NCBI RefSeq assembly: GCF_900156425.1
Contig: NZ_FTNO01000001.1
Span: forward strand, 1,860,001 to 1,924,000
Direction: 5' to 3'
Source of the DNA: Haladaptatus litoreus
GTDB lineage: Archaea; Halobacteriota; Halobacteria; Halobacteriales; Haladaptataceae
Length of the DNA stretch: 64,000 nt
Below the pieces are notes generated by a model. That model ran no database searches, was not told where the DNA came from, and saw nothing but the letters and a program-made list of their open reading frames with translations. A program made the position numbers and the translations under genes. Shown piece after piece: positions 1-8,383 of this stretch. How positions within the stretch are numbered: the stretch's first letter is position 1; the number at the start of each line of letters is the position of its first letter.

Positions 1-1
1 C

Positions 2-157
2 GATCTGGAGTTTCTCCGCTACATCTGGAACTTTCCCACGGAAAAAATTCCGGCGATAGAACGAAAGTTCGCGGGATTGGACGAGGACACGACGGTAATC
101 AGACTGGATTCGAATGCGCAACGAGATGCGTTTTTCGCGCGACTCAGCAAGAGATGA
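2..157 (+). CDS. C-terminal fragment of an unidentified protein (5' end outside window)
   Basis: An open frame enters from the left edge and ends at TGA 155-157, giving 51 residues with a basic C-terminus. It reads DLEFLRYIWNFP at its start and ends FFARLSKR. The FLRYIWNFP stretch recalls the C-terminal lid of small P-loop nucleotide kinases of the FlaR/topology-modulation type, but this is a weak resemblance and the P-loop would lie outside the window. It converges on the dehydrogenase gene, whose stop codon is 13 bases away. Composition and codon use look coding; the function is unknown. Confidence 0.6.
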   Translation, partial: DLEFLRYIWNFPTEKIPAIERKFAGLDEDTTVIRLDSNAQRDAFFARLSKR

Positions 158-170
158 ACTGAAACGACGG

Positions 171-1124
171 TTACACGATTCGATTGACCATCTCGTCCAC
201 CTTGTCCGACGCAAGAACCTCGTAGTTTTCCACGATGATGTCTTGCCAGCGTTCCGCTTTGTGCGGCGTCGAACCGGCCATATGTGGGGTGAGTACCGCG
301 TTCGAGAGGTTCCACAGCGGCGAATCCGACGGAAGCGGTTCCGTCGAAAACACGTCGAGTCCGGCACCGCGAATCAAGCGGTACTGGAGCGCGCGTATCA
401 GGGCGTCCTCGTCAACCACGTCACCGCGGGCGATGTTGACGAGGACAGCATCGCTCGGCATGAGTCGGAACTCCTCCGACCCGAGGAGACCCTCGGTTTC
501 GTCCGTTAGCGGACAGGCGAGGACGACGTAGTCCGCTCGGCGAAGCACCTCGTGGTGGTCGTCCGCAGCGAAACAGTCGTCGAGAACCGTCGGAGCAGTT
601 TCGACGGTTCGCTTGGTGCCGAGAACCGTCATTCCGAGTCCGGAACCCAACTCCGCGACACGGGTTCCGATTGCGCCGACACCGATGATTCCGAGCGTCT
701 TTCCGCGGAGTTCGCCGCCCTCGAATCGTTCCCAGACGCCGCGGGACTGCTGGCGAACGCCGACGTGAAGTCGGCGTTCGAACGTCAGCAAAAACCACAG
801 CACTTGTTCCGCGATAGGTTCTGCGTGAACGCCAGAGGCGTTCGTCAGGGCAATGTCTCGCGCTTCCAGCGCGTCTTGGTCGTATTGGTCAACCCCGGCA
901 CTGAGCACCTGCACCCAGCGAAGGCTGGTTGCCGAGTCGAGCAGGTCTTCGGAGAGTCCCGCCGTGACGATTCCATCGGCTTCGGGAAGCAGTTCGAACG
1001 TTTCTTCCGGTGTTCGCGCCCGAGCGAGGGCACCGTCGGGAAGGTGGTTGGCGAGTTCGGCGTGGAGGTCGGACGCGATGTCGGGTGTGAGACGATGCGT
1101 TAGTAGGAGCGTCGGTGTGGACAT
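171..1124 (-). CDS. D-2-hydroxyacid dehydrogenase
   Basis: 317 residues, the usual length for NAD(P)-dependent D-isomer 2-hydroxyacid dehydrogenases, which interconvert 2-keto acids and D-2-hydroxy acids in the cytoplasm. The dinucleotide-binding motif GVGAIG lies near residue 148. The catalytic Arg (NIARGDVVDE, about 233), Glu (STEPLP, about 262) and His (TPHMAGSTP, about 281) are all present. The ATG at 1124 is preferred over an in-frame GTG at 1133, because a TATA-like element sits about 30 bases upstream of it. The substrate cannot be assigned; phosphoglycerate, glyoxylate and formate dehydrogenases share this fold. It appears monocistronic. Confidence 0.88.
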   Translation of the reverse strand: MSTPTLLLTHRLTPDIASDLHAELANHLPDGALARARTPEETFELLPEADGIVTAGLSEDLLDSATSLRWVQVLSAGVDQYDQDALEARDIALTNASGVHAEPIAEQVLWFLLTFERRLHVGVRQQSRGVWERFEGGELRGKTLGIIGVGAIGTRVAELGSGLGMTVLGTKRTVETAPTVLDDCFAADDHHEVLRRADYVVLACPLTDETEGLLGSEEFRLMPSDAVLVNIARGDVVDEDALIRALQYRLIRGAGLDVFSTEPLPSDSPLWNLSNAVLTPHMAGSTPHKAERWQDIIVENYEVLASDKVDEMVNRIV

Positions 1125-1261
1125 ACTGCTCACGACGGAAGCCCACGTGGTAGTGTTTTACCTCGCGGAAGTCCGGATAAAGCGACCGTTATGAGGGTCG
1201 TAACCGGATTTTTGTTGAGAATGGGTGGAAATTGGGCGAATTCGCGGTGGTTCTATTCGCT

Positions 1262-1480
1262 TCAGTTCAGTGCCTCCACCTCGTTCGTCAAATCCTGCGG
1301 TTCATCGACGGGGCCGTTGATGAACAGGCCGTGGCCGATGATGGCGCACGCGACCAGACCTGCCGAGATGATTGCCACCGAGAGCGAAATCGAGGTCAGG
1401 TATCCGACACCTGCGCCGACGGACATACTGAGGGCGATACCGAACAGGACGAGGTCGTAGTACTGCCAGTCGTATGCCAT
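1262..1480 (-). CDS. small two-helix membrane protein, unknown function
   Basis: 72 residues from ATG 1480, with two hydrophobic helices (about residues 9-30 and 33-53) and an acidic tail ending NEVEALN. An in-frame extension to 1585 exists, but it would add a basic, non-haloarchaeal-looking leader, so the internal ATG is chosen. It resembles the many small conserved haloarchaeal membrane proteins with no known role. It is followed in the same direction by the dehydrogenase after 137 bases, probably as a separate transcript. Confidence 0.6.
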   Translation of the reverse strand: MAYDWQYYDLVLFGIALSMSVGAGVGYLTSISLSVAIISAGLVACAIIGHGLFINGPVDEPQDLTNEVEALN

Positions 1481-1718
1481 ACGATACTGTTGTTCGTCCA
1501 GCCACGAAAAGCTGGGGGTGAGACTGCCGATGAACGAATACGGGTGAGTAGCGAGGATTACGCCCGACCGACGGCGGTCGCTCACCGAACTCGCACTTCT
1601 CAGTGAACCGTTTCCGGCGAATCGACCGGCTCACTCTCGATTCCCACCACGGCCGCGGTAAACGTCTTGGCGTTGGATGAGTGATAGAGGGACGGATACA
1701 TTTCAGAGCGAACCGCAA

Positions 1719-2375
1719 TCAGTCCCGAAGCAGTTCCCGAATTTCCCGAAGTCCCTCAACCTCGTAAGTCGGGTCAACCGAAAGGTCGTACTCGGCGCGA
1801 TGCGGTCTGCGGATGAACACCGAATCGAGGTCGGCGTTGTGGGCGGCGACTACGTCGCTTTCGCTGTCGCCCACGAAGAGGGCGGAGTCCACGCCGAGGT
1901 CGGCGAGGGCTTGTTCCAAAAAATACGGTTCGGGCTTTTTCCGGTGGAAGGCGTCCAGCGTCGGCGGTCTGCCGTAGTACGTTTCGAAATGCCGACCGAG
2001 GTCGAAGTGGTCGAGCATGAACTCGATAGTCGCGTGCTGGTTCGAACTGACGATTCCCATCGGGCGGGCGAACGACTCCAGCGCGTCTACGTCGTCGTAG
2101 GTCGTGGTACGGCCCGCCTTGAGTTCGCGCAGTTGAGCGTCGGAGGCCGCGGTGTCGCGGGCCTCCCAGAACTCGGCCGGGTCGAAATCGTAGGCGTCAC
2201 ACACTCGTTTCAGGTCGTCGGGGGTAACACTGCGCGAGACGGCGGCCAGATGGTCGTCGTCAGGTTCGACACCGAACTCGGCAAACGCGGACAACGCGGC
2301 CTCGCGAAGGGCGGTTCCGTTCGGCGGTTTTACCAACACACCGTCGTTGTCGAACAACACCGCATCGTAGCTCAT
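1719..2375 (-). CDS. HAD-superfamily hydrolase (phosphatase)
   Basis: 218 residues. Motif I is FDNDGVL with the nucleophile D9 and acid D11, followed by an alpha-helical cap. Motif II is the SSN at about 110, the motif III lysine is in RKKPEP (about 147), and motif IV is GDSESD at 169-174. This is the haloacid dehalogenase IA type, cytoplasmic phosphatases for small phosphorylated metabolites such as phosphoglycolate. The ATG at 2375 is chosen because the frame upstream of it would place a non-conserved 21-residue leader before the first strand. The substrate is unknown. Confidence 0.85.
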   Translation of the reverse strand: MSYDAVLFDNDGVLVKPPNGTALREAALSAFAEFGVEPDDDHLAAVSRSVTPDDLKRVCDAYDFDPAEFWEARDTAASDAQLRELKAGRTTTYDDVDALESFARPMGIVSSNQHATIEFMLDHFDLGRHFETYYGRPPTLDAFHRKKPEPYFLEQALADLGVDSALFVGDSESDVVAAHNADLDSVFIRRPHRAEYDLSVDPTYEVEGLREIRELLRD

Positions 2376-2445
2376 TTTCGAAGTGGTCGCACGGAGAAAA
2401 GTTATCGCTGGCGGTTTCGCCATTCGCCACGACGGCAATTGTACC

Positions 2446-2757
2446 CTATTCGACCGAGACGACGTTCCACTCGTCGTCGGTCAGGCGTTGATCTGCGAGC
2501 GTTTCGCCGTCACCGAGCAGGCGGAACGAAAACCCTTCTCCGTCCCGTTCGGTTTGGAGTCGGGTTGTCGTCACGTCGGCCGTGACTTCGGTTCGCCGTT
2601 CGTCCGGAACCCAATCGTCGCGCACCGCGGCCAGTCCGTAATCGGCGTATGCGACGCTGGTCGATTCCTCGATTGTGCCGTCGCTTCTGACCTCCGCGAC
2701 GATTCCCTCGGCTGGTTCAGTTTCCCGAATGACGAGCGTGTAGGTCGTTCGTGACAT
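2446..2757 (-). CDS. conserved haloarchaeal hypothetical protein
   Basis: 103 residues, strongly acidic, with alternating short beta-strand-like stretches (TYTLVIRE, FSFRLLGDG, EWNVVSVE), no membrane segment and no cysteines. No known domain is recognised. It lies between the HAD gene and the MazG-like gene, all leftward with gaps of 57-70 bases, so co-transcription is possible. Acid-rich codon use supports real coding. Confidence 0.6.
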   Translation of the reverse strand: MSRTTYTLVIRETEPAEGIVAEVRSDGTIEESTSVAYADYGLAAVRDDWVPDERRTEVTADVTTTRLQTERDGEGFSFRLLGDGETLADQRLTDDEWNVVSVE

Positions 2758-2814
2758 ACGAACTGCTTTCGTGCAGTCGTCTATCCGCGTCGGGGTTGCA
2801 TTCGCAGGTCGTTT

Positions 2815-3120
2815 TTATTCCACTCGTTCGAGGACGATTCCGTCGGAAAACCCGCCGCGCTCGTCGGCTTTCTCGGCCCGAAGTCGTTCCAGTTGGTCGG
2901 ATGTAACATCCGTACAGTCGGCCAGCGCGTACACCACTTCGAGTACGTCTGCCAGTTCCTCCGGGTCACCTGATTCGTGGAACTCCGCGACTTCTTCGTC
3001 CAACTTTTCTCCGAGTCGGCGCTCGTATTCAGCGTCGTCCGCAACGTGCGTTTTCGGCGTGTCACCGTTTTTCTCGATTATTTCGGGGATTCGGTCGCGG
3101 ACGAGTTTGTCGTAGTTCAT
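2815..3120 (-). CDS. MazG-like nucleotide pyrophosphohydrolase
   Basis: 101 residues. The metal-binding helices are visible: KLDEEVAEF at about 39-47 and EELADVLEV at about 54-62, the EExxE...ExxD pattern of all-alpha NTP pyrophosphatases (MazG and phosphoribosyl-ATP pyrophosphatase). The N-terminus MNYDKLVRDRIPEII and the C-terminal RGGF turn are typical of the short stand-alone branch. It probably hydrolyses noncanonical or excess NTPs to NMP and PPi. It is not HisE, since no his genes are near. Confidence 0.82.
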   Translation of the reverse strand: MNYDKLVRDRIPEIIEKNGDTPKTHVADDAEYERRLGEKLDEEVAEFHESGDPEELADVLEVVYALADCTDVTSDQLERLRAEKADERGGFSDGIVLERVE

Positions 3121-3173
3121 GTGAAAACCTCCAAGCGAAGAATGAAAAGTTCAGCTATCACCTGTCGGCCCTG

Positions 3174-4262
3174 CTATCGCTGCGGTTCGAAGGCGTAGAG
3201 ACTGCCGTCGTCACTACCGGTGTAGACGCGCTCGTGACTCGCGGCTGGACGTGTTCTCACTGCCGCCATCGTCTCGAAGCGGCTTCGTTCCGTTCCGTGC
3301 GTCGAATCCAGCAGGTAGACGCGGCCGTCGCTCGCACCGACGTACACCGTTCCGACGACGGCCGTCGGTTGCGTGAGCAGGCTTTCCGTCTCGGCGGTGA
3401 ACGCATCCGGTTGGAACACCCATTCCATCGTTCCATCCCACGGCGACAGCTTTCTGAGTCGCTGGCCACGGGTTTCGGGGTGGCCGTACCGAGTGTCGCA
3501 GACGGCGTAGAGCGAGGCGTTCGTCACGGTGAGACTCACGACCGCTTCGTCGCCGCGCGTTCGGGTTTGCCAGAGGACGCTTCCGTCCATACCGAGAGCG
3601 TGGAGGTTGTACCCGGCGCAGGCGGATTCGGTGCCACTGCCGACGTACAGACGACCAGTTTCGAACGCGAGCGATTCGACGCCGCGACCGGGGTCGAACG
3701 ACCATTCGAGGTGGCCCGATTCGCCGTCGAGTGCCCACACCCGGCCGTCGCCAGCGGCGTAGGCCCGCAGTTCGCTGGCCACGACGGTCGAGCAGGCCGG
3801 GCCGTGGAACCGCCAGCGTTCGTCGCCGGACGCGCTGTCGAGGGCGACCAAACCTGTTTCCGTGCCAATGTAGGCCGTTTCACCGACGATTGTCGGACTG
3901 GTCGTCGTGGAACTGTCGAGTGCGGTTTCCCAGCGTCGTTCTCCGGTCTCCGAATCGAGCGCGAACACTCGGTCGTCGCTGACGACGTACAGGTCGTTTC
4001 GGAAAACAAGGTCTTCCGTAACGGTTCCGTCTGCGTGATACCGCCAGCGGAGTTGTCCGTCGTAGAACGCGGAAATTCGTCCGTCCTCGTTCGCGGCGTA
4101 CACCACACCGTCGGTTCCGACTGTGGGTGCGGCAGTAACCGGACTGCCCGTGTCGAAGCACCACGTCGGTGCGGAGAGTGTCGAACGAGACGGAGAGACG
4201 ACTTCCGAGATACCGGCGACGCCGACAGTGTCGAGAAATGGTTTTTGTGTATTATGAGACAT
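3174..4262 (-). CDS. PQQ-like beta-propeller repeat protein
   Basis: 362 residues with seven or eight blade repeats of the form VxALDxxTGxxxWxF (for example ALDSETGERRW, ALDSASGDERW, ALDGESGHLEW, LLDSTHGTERS), as in quinoprotein dehydrogenase and BamB propellers. There is no signal peptide or lipobox, so it is either cytoplasmic or exported by an unrecognised route; catalytic PQQ ligands were not identified. It is probably a scaffold or binding protein. It starts at ATG 4262 and is followed by the MazG-like gene after 53 bases. Confidence 0.75.
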   Translation of the reverse strand: MSHNTQKPFLDTVGVAGISEVVSPSRSTLSAPTWCFDTGSPVTAAPTVGTDGVVYAANEDGRISAFYDGQLRWRYHADGTVTEDLVFRNDLYVVSDDRVFALDSETGERRWETALDSSTTTSPTIVGETAYIGTETGLVALDSASGDERWRFHGPACSTVVASELRAYAAGDGRVWALDGESGHLEWSFDPGRGVESLAFETGRLYVGSGTESACAGYNLHALGMDGSVLWQTRTRGDEAVVSLTVTNASLYAVCDTRYGHPETRGQRLRKLSPWDGTMEWVFQPDAFTAETESLLTQPTAVVGTVYVGASDGRVYLLDSTHGTERSRFETMAAVRTRPAASHERVYTGSDDGSLYAFEPQR

Positions 4263-4363
4263 TGTATCAACTAAAAATTGATTCGACTCCTGACTACCTT
4301 ATTATCGTGTACCAAAGCGTAGATTATACGGCAATTAAACCGGTTGGTTGGCAGTTAAGTAGG

Positions 4364-5452
4364 TTATTCGGCGTTCGAGCACTCGGACTCCGCTTCGACA
4401 TCGTCCGCGGCAAGCATTCTGAACTGAAGTTTGAACACCGCGCCGTCGTCGCTGTCTTCGACCCAGATGTCGCCGCCGTACTTCTCCAGCAGGCGGTCAA
4501 CGAAAAAGAGGTCGAGACCCTGTCCGTGGTGAAGTGGGCTAATTTCCTCCCGGCCGAAGATCAAGTCGTGGTCGTCCGGAGAAATACCCGGGCCGTCGTC
4601 AGCAACGGTCAGTGTAGCGACCGAATCGTCGCCGTCGAGATGGACAGTGACGGTTGGTGCCGCCGAATTGTTATGTTCGACGGCGTTTTCGAACACGGCC
4701 TTGATTGCGGTTCCGATGGCGTCATCGGCGGCGACGAGAACGGGGGCAGAGCCGAGTTCGGCAGTAAACTCGGCCTCCGGATACAGTTTCCGTGCGGCAT
4801 CGAGTTCGATTCGGAGGAGTTCGTCGAGGCGAACGGGTGTGAGCGACGGGTCGGTTCGCTCGGAGAGCAGTTCGTCCAGATTTCGGGCGGTTTCCGCGTA
4901 CTTGACGATGGAGTCGATACGCTTGCGGGCGGTCGAAAGGGACTTCACTAACTTCTCGTCCTCCAGTTCGTCGGCCACTATATCCACGTGTCCGAGGACG
5001 ACGTTCGCGTCGTTTCGTAGGTTGTGCCGGAGGACGCGGTTCAGGATTCGCAAACTCTGTTCGTACTGGCGGCGCTCGGTGAGGTCTGTGAAGAATCCCG
5101 CGTATCCACGCAGCTCACCGCCGGTACGAATCGGGACGCACGACCCTCGACCGTAAATCATCCGTCCGTCCTTCATCGTCGTCTCGAACCCGCCAACCCA
5201 CGGTTCGCCCTTCGACAACGATTCAATCATTGCTTCGTACACGGCTGGTTCGCTGAACAGATTCATCGGCGTGTCCCCGACGAGTTCGTCCCTGCTGTAG
5301 CCGGTAAAATCGACGCAGGCCTCATTTACATCCTGTATGACGAAGCTCGCGTCGGTGATGACGGCGGGATTTTTCGTCTCCCGAAACGCGGTCTTGTAGA
5401 TAGCTGGGTCGGAGGACACCATGTCTCGATAAGCAGTCGAGAGGCTGACCAT
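4364..5452 (-). CDS. PAS-domain sensor histidine kinase
   Basis: 362 residues from ATG 5452. A PAS domain occupies about residues 20-131, starting AVITDASF and ending with the FFTDLTERR linker. The phospho-acceptor helix has RHNLRND with H143. The ATPase domain has the N-box FENAVEHN (about 255), the G1 box DDGPGI (about 285) and the G2 box GQGLDL (about 310). It is cytosolic with no transmembrane segment. A longer in-frame start at 5524 would leave only 20 bases to the divergent gene; a TATA-like CTAAAA about 25 bases before 5452 favours the shorter form. No response regulator gene is nearby, so its partner is unknown. Confidence 0.87.
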   Translation of the reverse strand: MVSLSTAYRDMVSSDPAIYKTAFRETKNPAVITDASFVIQDVNEACVDFTGYSRDELVGDTPMNLFSEPAVYEAMIESLSKGEPWVGGFETTMKDGRMIYGRGSCVPIRTGGELRGYAGFFTDLTERRQYEQSLRILNRVLRHNLRNDANVVLGHVDIVADELEDEKLVKSLSTARKRIDSIVKYAETARNLDELLSERTDPSLTPVRLDELLRIELDAARKLYPEAEFTAELGSAPVLVAADDAIGTAIKAVFENAVEHNNSAAPTVTVHLDGDDSVATLTVADDGPGISPDDHDLIFGREEISPLHHGQGLDLFFVDRLLEKYGGDIWVEDSDDGAVFKLQFRMLAADDVEAESECSNAE

Positions 5453-5510
5453 ATATTTGTACCGAGAGTAGGCATCTTTTAGACAATTTTTCGAAAATGT
5501 AGCAGAAGTG

Positions 5511-5520
5511 TTTTTATTAT
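5511..5520 (+). promoter_or_regulatory. TATA box of the terpene-synthase-like gene
   Basis: The T/A-only tract TTTTTATTAT ends 25 bases before ATG 5545, the expected archaeal TATA distance for a leaderless or near-leaderless transcript. If the divergent kinase started at 5524, this box would abut its start codon; with the 5452 start it lies in a 92-base divergent promoter region. Confidence 0.55.
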
Positions 5521-5544
5521 CCATACAGTAAAGAAGACACGAGA

Positions 5545-6528
5545 ATGCCCCGCCAACAGCTCATCGACGAGCTACCAATTCCTTCAAACCATCTGACAGA
5601 GATTGCGGCGGTGACGCTTCCCGAGCCGATTGCAGCGCTCTCGGACGAGTACGACACTATCGTTGGCGACCGAGACGAGTTCCTCTGGCAGTGGATATAC
5701 TCGCTGTTTCCATCGTTTACCCTTTCGTCCGTTCCGGCGGAGTACGCGGAGACGGCCCGGACGCAGAAGACGATTCTCACGATGTTCGTGACCCTACTGG
5801 ACGACCTCGCGGAGAAGGGTAACGACCGGGAAACCTTCGAAGAGGCGTGTCAGATTCCGTATCGTCCCGAAACTGTGAACGCCGACAGAGAGAGGGTGAA
5901 AACGGAGCAGTTGCGGTTCATCAAACGAGTTTGGGCGGCGTTCGAAGACGGTATCGAAACAGCCCCGGAACATGACAAGTACAGAGATATTTTCGACTGC
6001 GACCTCCGCCAGACGCTGACCGCCATCGACTACTCTCGCGTGTTGAACGACCACGTCGAAATCGCAAACATGGCGGGAATAGAGCATTACGACCCACACA
6101 ACATGTTGATGTTTCCGTATGCTGACGTCGATTTGATGTTCTCGCCGTCGTTCGACGCGAGCGACCTTTCCACACTGCGGTCGGTTATCTGGGAATTACA
6201 GCGGATGGCTCGAATCGGCAACTGGACGACGACGTGGGAGCGCGAACTCGGCGAGGGAGATTACACGGCCGGGCCGGTCATCTACAGCCTGCAAGAGGGT
6301 TTCATCTCGTTGGAAGATTTAGACGCCACCGACGACGACGCCATCGAACGAGTGACCGAACAGATTCGGTCACACGACATCGAAGACCGATTCATCAACG
6401 AGTGGGAACGGCGATACGAGGCAGTGAGGGAGAGACAGGAACAGGCAAACAGCATCGACCTCGATGCGTTCGTCGATGGAATGCGGACGGTGCTGGCGTA
6501 CCAACTCGCGGCGCGCGGCCGAAAGTAA
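5545..6528 (+). CDS. class I terpene-synthase-like protein
   Basis: 327 residues, almost entirely alpha-helical, soluble and acidic. Two features match the metal-binding motifs of class I terpene cyclases: DDLAE at residues 86-90 (a DDxxE motif after the hydrophobic helix ILTMFVTLL) and N226-x3-T230-x3-E234 in GNWTTTWERE (the NSE motif, N-x3-S/T-x3-E). The spacing of about 140 residues and the total length are normal for this fold. If active it would ionise a prenyl diphosphate (C10-C20) using Mg2+. This is inferred from motifs only; no prenyltransferase or P450 gene is close. It is divergent from the PAS kinase and could be controlled with it. Confidence 0.6.
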   Translation: MPRQQLIDELPIPSNHLTEIAAVTLPEPIAALSDEYDTIVGDRDEFLWQWIYSLFPSFTLSSVPAEYAETARTQKTILTMFVTLLDDLAEKGNDRETFEEACQIPYRPETVNADRERVKTEQLRFIKRVWAAFEDGIETAPEHDKYRDIFDCDLRQTLTAIDYSRVLNDHVEIANMAGIEHYDPHNMLMFPYADVDLMFSPSFDASDLSTLRSVIWELQRMARIGNWTTTWERELGEGDYTAGPVIYSLQEGFISLEDLDATDDDAIERVTEQIRSHDIEDRFINEWERRYEAVRERQEQANSIDLDAFVDGMRTVLAYQLAARGRK

Positions 6529-6703
6529 AGTAGTTCGTGCGTCTATCCCGGTGGTTTACGGCGAAAATGTTGTCCCGTATGATACCAGTTTCGTCTTAGA
6601 CATATTTGATTATCATTTACTGAACTCTCTTTTTCACTGCGTGTAGATTTGCTCGTCATTTCAATTTGTTGAATAAAATTGGTAAGTTTAGCATGGATAA
6701 TCG

Positions 6704-6710
6704 TTTTTAA
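6704..6710 (+). promoter_or_regulatory. TATA box of the nhaC-type gene
   Basis: TTTTTAA lies 24-30 bases before ATG 6734, which places transcription initiation at or next to the start codon. This supports a leaderless mRNA and argues against the in-frame GTG at 6719. Confidence 0.55.
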
Positions 6711-6733
6711 CATGGTCTGTGTACCCAGTTGGC

Positions 6734-8377
6734 ATGGCATCGGAATTTGGAGCACTGTCGCTGGTACCGCCGCTACTGGCCATCGTACTGGCCGTCGTCA
6801 CGCGCCGAGCGATGCTGTCGCTGTTCATCGGCATCTGGGTCGGCGCCATCATCATCGTCAACGAAATCAGCTTCGTCGGTGGTTTCCATTTCGAACCCAA
6901 AAGTCCCGGGGTCGCACAGATGTTCGATTGGATTATCAATTCGATAGGCAACAGCACGTTCAATGCGAAAATTCTCGTCTTCACCCTGCTGATAGGGGCC
7001 GGGATTGCACTCATTTGGCGATTGGGTGGTGCGTTTGCCATCACACGATTCGCCACACGAGGAATCAACTCACATCGCAGGGCGGGAGTCACCACATGGC
7101 TCCTCGGCCTTCTTTGGAATTTCGACGATTACGCCAACAACGCCATCGTCGGCAGTTCGATGAAGGACATCGCGGACGAGATGAAGATGTCCCGCGAGAA
7201 ACTGGCGTACATTCTCGACTCTACTGCCGCGCCGATGGCGACCATCGGGCTTTCCAGTTGGGTCGCGTTCGAAATCGGGCTGATACACACCCAGTACGAG
7301 GAACTCGGCATTCAGGGAGAGACACCCACCGCGGCCACGACGTTCCTTCAGAGCATTCCCTTCAACATGTACGCGATTCTCGCGCTGGCGATGGTCGGCA
7401 TCATCGTCATCACGCAGCGCGATTTCGGCGAGATGCTCACCGCCGAAAACCGTGCTCAGCAAACCGGAAACGTCATTCGCGAAGACGCTCAGCCACTACA
7501 AAGCATCAAGGAGGATTTGGGCGAACCCGCACTCGAAAACGCACCCCTCAGGATGTTCGTTTTGCCGGTTTTCGCACTCGTCAGCGTCGTCATCTCCGGA
7601 GCCGTGATAACGGGGTACGCCCCCGGACGGACACCGGTTGAGATGTTCGAAAACACCGACGTTGCTGGCGCACTCGTCTGGGGTTCGTTCGCCATGGTTG
7701 CGACGGGCATCGTCCTGTCGCAGGTTCACGGCGCGATGAGTTTAGACGAGACGATGGAAACCGTTCTCGACGGATTCGGGACGATGCTCCCGGCAGTCAG
7801 TATCCTCGTGTTGGCGTGGTCGATTGGTTCCGTCGCCACCGCACTGGAAACCGGCGCGTACGTCACGGCATACGCGGAAGGAGTCGTCTCGCCGCTCATG
7901 CTTCCCGTCGTCATCTTCCTCATCTCCGCGTTCATCTCCCTCGCAATCGGTACGTCGTGGGGAACGATGTCGATAATGACGCCAATCGTGGTTCCGATGG
8001 CGTGGAGCATCGGCGGCGAGTCGTCGCAACTCATCGCTATTGCCGTGGGTGCGATGTTCAGCGGCGCTATCTTCGGCGACAACTGCTCGCCCATCTCCGA
8101 CACCACGGTTCTCGCATCGACGTTCTCCGGGTCAGACCACATCGACCACGTTCGTACCCAGATGTACTACGCGGGAACCGTCCTCATCGCAACGGCGGTC
8201 ATGTACCTGCTGTACGGACTCACGAACATCAATCCGTTCATCCTGCTTCCACTCGGCGTCGTAGTGCTGGTCGCGCTGGTCTACGTGTTTTCGGAGTGGG
8301 ACGCAAAGCGCAAGAACGTCCCGTCGAAACCGGCCGCAAAAAGACAGTCGAGGCCGGACGTGACCAGCGACGACTAA
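6734..8377 (+). CDS. nhaC: NhaC-family Na+/H+ antiporter
   Basis: 547 residues with about 12 hydrophobic segments. Signatures of the NhaC/malate-lactate antiporter family are the central SMKDIADEMKMSREKL stretch, the conserved NFDDYANNAIVG segment before it, and FSGAIFGDNCSPISDTT near residue 450. It exchanges cytoplasmic Na+ for external H+ or a related solute pair across the cell membrane, which suits a halophile. ATG 6734 is set by the TATA box; the GTG at 6719 is rejected. The C-terminus is basic (KRKNVPSKPAAKRQ), which is unusual in an acidic proteome but normal for an inside-positive tail. Confidence 0.88.
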   Translation: MASEFGALSLVPPLLAIVLAVVTRRAMLSLFIGIWVGAIIIVNEISFVGGFHFEPKSPGVAQMFDWIINSIGNSTFNAKILVFTLLIGAGIALIWRLGGAFAITRFATRGINSHRRAGVTTWLLGLLWNFDDYANNAIVGSSMKDIADEMKMSREKLAYILDSTAAPMATIGLSSWVAFEIGLIHTQYEELGIQGETPTAATTFLQSIPFNMYAILALAMVGIIVITQRDFGEMLTAENRAQQTGNVIREDAQPLQSIKEDLGEPALENAPLRMFVLPVFALVSVVISGAVITGYAPGRTPVEMFENTDVAGALVWGSFAMVATGIVLSQVHGAMSLDETMETVLDGFGTMLPAVSILVLAWSIGSVATALETGAYVTAYAEGVVSPLMLPVVIFLISAFISLAIGTSWGTMSIMTPIVVPMAWSIGGESSQLIAIAVGAMFSGAIFGDNCSPISDTTVLASTFSGSDHIDHVRTQMYYAGTVLIATAVMYLLYGLTNINPFILLPLGVVVLVALVYVFSEWDAKRKNVPSKPAAKRQSRPDVTSDD

Positions 8378-8383
8378 GCTGGT

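Noticed and set aside
5545..6528. A geranylgeranyl diphosphate synthase or squalene synthase
   Set aside because: The second aspartate-rich motif of prenyl synthases is replaced by an N-x3-T-x3-E motif, and the chain-elongation signatures are missing.
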